7,681 nucleotides of DNA from an uncultured Acidobacteriota bacterium (GTDB lineage Bacteria > Acidobacteriota > Vicinamibacteria > Vicinamibacterales > UBA8438), in assembly GCA_913043805.1 (NCBI GenBank), contig CAJWMX010000123.1, positions 1 to 7,681 on the forward strand. The letters run 5' to 3'. Both the position numbers and the translations under genes were made by a program. Of this stretch, positions 5,898 to 7,681 are shown piece by piece. The stretch's first letter is position 1, and each line of letters opens with the position of its first letter. The notes beneath the pieces are model-generated. The model was not told the origin of the DNA. It did not search any database and saw nothing but the letters and a program-made list of their open reading frames with translations.

Positions 5898-5958
5898 AGC
5901 TAAACCTGAGGCCGCCGTGGTTTAGCCCCAGCCAAACCTGAGTACTCCAGGTTTGGCC
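5898..5958 (+). repeat. Two tandem related hairpins, possible end of the rpmH-khpB transcript
   Basis: Hairpin 1 pairs GCTAAACC (5899-5906) with GGTTTAGC (5919-5926) around a 12-base loop. Hairpin 2 pairs GCCAAACCTG (5931-5940) with CAGGTTTGGC (5948-5957) around a 7-base loop; both stems are perfect. The left arms are near-identical 13-mers (5898-5910 and 5930-5942, 12 of 13 matches) about 32 bp apart, so this is a tandem duplication. The single arm difference (T against C) is matched by A against G in the opposite arm, keeping pairing. No U-run follows, so it is not a classic intrinsic terminator. It could be a Rho-dependent end, an mRNA-stabilising 3' structure or a dispersed palindromic repeat. 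Confidence 0.65.
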
Positions 5959-5959
5959 A

Positions 5960-5988
5960 TTGACCCGGTCCACTCCGCGTCCAATACT
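5960..5988 (+). promoter_or_regulatory. Candidate sigma70-type promoter for mnmE
   Basis: TTGACC at 5960-5965 (5 of 6 matches to TTGACA) and AATACT at 5983-5988 (4 of 6 to TATAAT) are separated by exactly 17 bases. It sits immediately after the tandem hairpins and 41 bases before the mnmE start, so mnmE-mnmG may be a separate unit from the rpmH operon. The -10 is mediocre. Confidence 0.5.
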
Positions 5989-5998
5989 GCCGCCTGTG

Positions 5999-6017
5999 GC
6001 GCCCGCCGAGCGGGCGC
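5999..6017 (+). promoter_or_regulatory. GC-rich hairpin in the mnmE leader
   Basis: GCGCCCGC (5999-6006) and GCGGGCGC (6010-6017) form a perfect 8-bp stem of only G and C with a CGA loop. It ends 12 bases before the mnmE ATG. If transcription starts near 5995, the hairpin sits almost at the 5' end of the message. No U-run follows, so termination is unlikely; effects on mRNA stability or translation are more plausible. Confidence 0.5.
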
Positions 6018-6029
6018 GGTCGGACCGGT

Positions 6030-7403
6030 ATGTTTAGCTCAGATGACACGATCGTCGCCCTGGCGACGCCGCGAGGCCGCGGGGGACTGGGAGTCGTGCG
6101 GGTCAGTGGGGTCCAGGCGCAAGAGGTGGCCCAGGCGCTGCTGGGGCGAGGGGCTCCGCTCGAGGCACGTCGGGCGACGGTGACCACGCTGGTGGATGTC
6201 CACGCCGGCCGCCGGCAGACGATCGACGAGGTTGTCGCCACGCTGTTTCCCGGACCGCGCTCATACACCGGCGAGGACGTGGTCGAGGTGAGCGCTCACG
6301 GGAGCCCGGTGTTGCTGGATCGGATCGTCGAGTTGGCGGTCGCGTCTGGGGCGCGGCTCGCCGAACCGGGCGAGTTTACGTTCAGGGCGTTCTTGAACGG
6401 ACGGCTGGATCTGATGCAGGCGGAGGCGGTCGCCGACCTGATCGAGGCGGTGACGCCGCGGCAGGCCCGAGTCGCGTTCGATCAGCTGGAAGGGACGATG
6501 ACGGCCCGTATTGCCGCGTTGGACGAACGATTGTTCGATCTGACGGCACGCCTGGAGGCATCGCTCGATTTTCCGGAGGAGGGCTATCACTTCGTCACAC
6601 CCGATGAGGTGGTCGATGGCCTTGCTTCGGTGCGGGGCGAGATCGAGGCGGCGCTGGGAGAGGCGGCCCAGGGACGACTGGTGCGAGAGGGGGGGCAGGT
6701 GGTGATCCTCGGCACGCCAAATGTTGGCAAGTCATCTATTTTCAATGGTTTACTAGGTTCTTCGAGGTCAATAGTCGCGGCTGAAGCGGGGACGACGAGG
6801 GACCTTGTGACCGAGAAGCTGGACCTGGACGGCCTCGCGGTGACGCTGGTTGATTCGGCCGGGCTGCGCCTGGCCGCTGACGTGGTCGAGGAGGAGGGCG
6901 TGGCGAGGGCGCGGGGCGCTGTCGAGGTTGCGGCGGCGGCGCTGGTCGTGCTGGACCGTTCCCGGACGTGGAGTGCGCCAGAGCTCGAGGCGGTGCGGGA
7001 GGCGGATGGTGTGCCGCGCGTGGTGGCGGCCAACAAGGTGGATCTGCCGGCGGCGTGGGATGCCGCTGAGCTCGAGCGTCGTGCGGGTGTCGGAGCGGTT
7101 GAGGTGTCGGCCGCGACCGGCGAGGGGTTAGACGCGTTGCGCTCGGCGCTGGTCGGGGCGCTGGGGGGGGGAGAGCCGCTTCGCGACAGCCCGGCGGTCG
7201 CCAATCGGCGCCACGCGGGACTGTTGGAACGGGCGGCGGAGGCGCTGCGAGCGGCCGAGAGCGGGGCGACGGCTGGCGCGGCCGAGGAGTTCGTGCTGGC
7301 GGATGTCGCGCGGGCGAGGACGGCGTTCGAGGAGTTGACCGGGAGCCGGACGCCCGATCAGGTGCTCGAGCATATCTTCGAGCGGTTCTGCATCGGGAAG
7401 TAG
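6030..7403 (+). CDS. mnmE: tRNA uridine-5-carboxymethylaminomethyl modification GTPase MnmE
   Basis: MnmE works with MnmG to add the cmnm5 (or nm5) group at wobble U34 of certain tRNAs, using GTP, a folate one-carbon unit and FAD. The 457-residue length is typical. The N-terminal folate-binding domain (1-120) starts SSDDTIVALATPRGRGGLGVV. A helical domain surrounds an inserted G domain (about 223-378): G1 GTPNVGKSS (228-236), G2 GTTRD (254-258), G3 DSAGLR (275-280) and G4 NKVD (335-338). Glu287 occupies the place of E. coli catalytic Glu282. The C-terminal FCIGK (453-457) carries the conserved cysteine C454. The residue after G3 is Leu281 where a Glu is common. The ATG at 6030 has no clear Shine-Dalgarno sequence, and a GC hairpin lies just upstream. 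Oddities: an AT-rich rare-codon island over the P-loop (6717-6773) and a nine-G run (7163-7171). Confidence 0.98.
   Translation: MFSSDDTIVALATPRGRGGLGVVRVSGVQAQEVAQALLGRGAPLEARRATVTTLVDVHAGRRQTIDEVVATLFPGPRSYTGEDVVEVSAHGSPVLLDRIVELAVASGARLAEPGEFTFRAFLNGRLDLMQAEAVADLIEAVTPRQARVAFDQLEGTMTARIAALDERLFDLTARLEASLDFPEEGYHFVTPDEVVDGLASVRGEIEAALGEAAQGRLVREGGQVVILGTPNVGKSSIFNGLLGSSRSIVAAEAGTTRDLVTEKLDLDGLAVTLVDSAGLRLAADVVEEEGVARARGAVEVAAAALVVLDRSRTWSAPELEAVREADGVPRVVAANKVDLPAAWDAAELERRAGVGAVEVSAATGEGLDALRSALVGALGGGEPLRDSPAVANRRHAGLLERAAEALRAAESGATAGAAEEFVLADVARARTAFEELTGSRTPDQVLEHIFERFCIGK
6717..6773 (+). other. AT-rich, rare-codon island over the mnmE P-loop
   Basis: Nineteen consecutive codons (P230 to I248) have about 37% GC by my count (21 of 57), and only 5 of 19 end in G or C. 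They include TTA, CTA, ATA, ATT, TCA, TCT and AAT, which are otherwise scarce in these GC-rich genes. Normal GC-rich codon use resumes at once on both sides. The reading frame and the protein motif are intact. Confidence 0.8.
7163..7171 (+). repeat. Run of nine G inside mnmE
   Basis: Nine consecutive G bases encode the end of Leu378 and Gly-Gly-Gly (379-381) at the junction between the G domain and the C-terminal helical part. A seven-G run lies earlier at 6689-6695. Gain or loss of one base would shift the frame before the C-terminal domain and remove C454. Confidence 0.95.
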
Positions 7404-7415
7404 CGAGGTGAATCG

Positions 7416-7681
7416 ATGAGCAGGGTCTACGACGTGGTGGTCGTGGGCGCCGGGCACGCCGGCGTGGAGGCGGCGCACGCGGCGGCGGTCCTGGGCTGTT
7501 CGGTGGCGTTGTGTACGTTGTCGAAGGAGACAGTGGCGCAGATGCCGTGTAACCCCGCAGTGGGCGGGACGGCGAAGGGACACCTGGTGCGCGAGATCGA
7601 TGCACTGGGTGGGTTGATGGGTAGGGCGATCGACGCCACCGGTATTCAGTTCAAGCTGCTGAACCGGAGTCGGGGTCCGGC
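7416..7681 (+). CDS. mnmG: tRNA uridine-5-carboxymethylaminomethyl modification enzyme MnmG, 3'-truncated by window edge
   Basis: MnmG (GidA) is the FAD- and NADH-using partner of MnmE in wobble-uridine modification of tRNA. Eighty-eight codons are present before the window ends; full proteins are about 620-650 residues. The N-terminus YDVVVVGAGHAGVEAA (residues 5-20) holds the GxGxxG dinucleotide-binding motif for FAD. Next come MPCNPAVGGTAKGHLVREID, containing the conserved cysteine equivalent to E. coli Cys47, and GRAIDATGIQFKLLNRSRGP at the window edge. The ATG at 7416 is preceded by GAGGTGA at 7405-7411, the best ribosome binding site in the window. It starts 12 bp after the mnmE stop, so the two are almost certainly co-transcribed and co-regulated, matching their joint function as a complex. 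Confidence 0.97.
   Translation, partial: MSRVYDVVVVGAGHAGVEAAHAAAVLGCSVALCTLSKETVAQMPCNPAVGGTAKGHLVREIDALGGLMGRAIDATGIQFKLLNRSRGP

Noticed and set aside
6742..7605. 287-codon minus-strand frame spanning mnmE and mnmG
   Set aside because: Pro/Arg-rich low-complexity shadow of two firmly identified genes.

Overview
The window is a chromosomal replication-origin region from a GC-rich, diderm bacterium. Two diverging gene sets flank a non-coding core. Leftward (minus strand) run dnaA and, after a 267-bp gap, dnaN, which leaves the window at base 1. Rightward (plus strand) run rpmH, rnpA, yidD, yidC and a khpB/jag homologue in close succession, then mnmE, then mnmG, which leaves the window at base 7681. 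The roughly 610-residue YidC with a large periplasmic domain indicates a Gram-negative-type envelope. The DnaA and YidC wording resembles Acidobacteriota, possibly Vicinamibacteria. That assignment is from memory of the families and is only moderately secure.

Layout: 1-719 dnaN (partial, minus); 720-986 non-coding, with a very AT-rich island (about 32% GC over 781-900) and a good extended -10 promoter for dnaN; 987-2345 dnaA (minus); 2346-2706 non-coding, with three DnaA-box-like sites at 2487-2518 and the rpmH promoter at 2641-2669; 2707-5878 rpmH-rnpA-yidD-yidC-khpB; 5879-6029 non-coding, with two tandem related hairpins, a candidate mnmE promoter and a GC-rich 5'-leader hairpin; 6030-7403 mnmE; 7416-7681 mnmG (partial). 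No mobile element, CRISPR array, tRNA or rRNA gene was seen.

The genes fall into coherent groups. DnaA and DnaN start replication and clamp the polymerase. bL34 (rpmH) and RNase P protein (rnpA) serve ribosome assembly and tRNA 5' processing. YidD and YidC insert membrane proteins. KhpB is a KH/R3H RNA-binding protein. MnmE and MnmG together modify the wobble uridine of certain tRNAs. The two arms point away from 2346-2706, so both are co-directional with forks leaving a presumed origin there. DnaA-box-like sites on both sides of dnaA plus the AT-rich island on the dnaN side suggest a bipartite oriC with dnaA inside it.

I do not see an undescribed multi-gene system; the gene content is classic oriC neighbourhood. 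The points worth a second look are small-scale: a two-sided oriC with non-consensus boxes and an altered DnaA recognition motif; a KhpB without its usual GxxG loop and N-terminal domain; an Asn in place of the usual groove Arg of YidC; a pair of tandem, compensatorily changed hairpins before mnmE; an AT-rich rare-codon island exactly over the MnmE P-loop; and a nine-G run inside mnmE.
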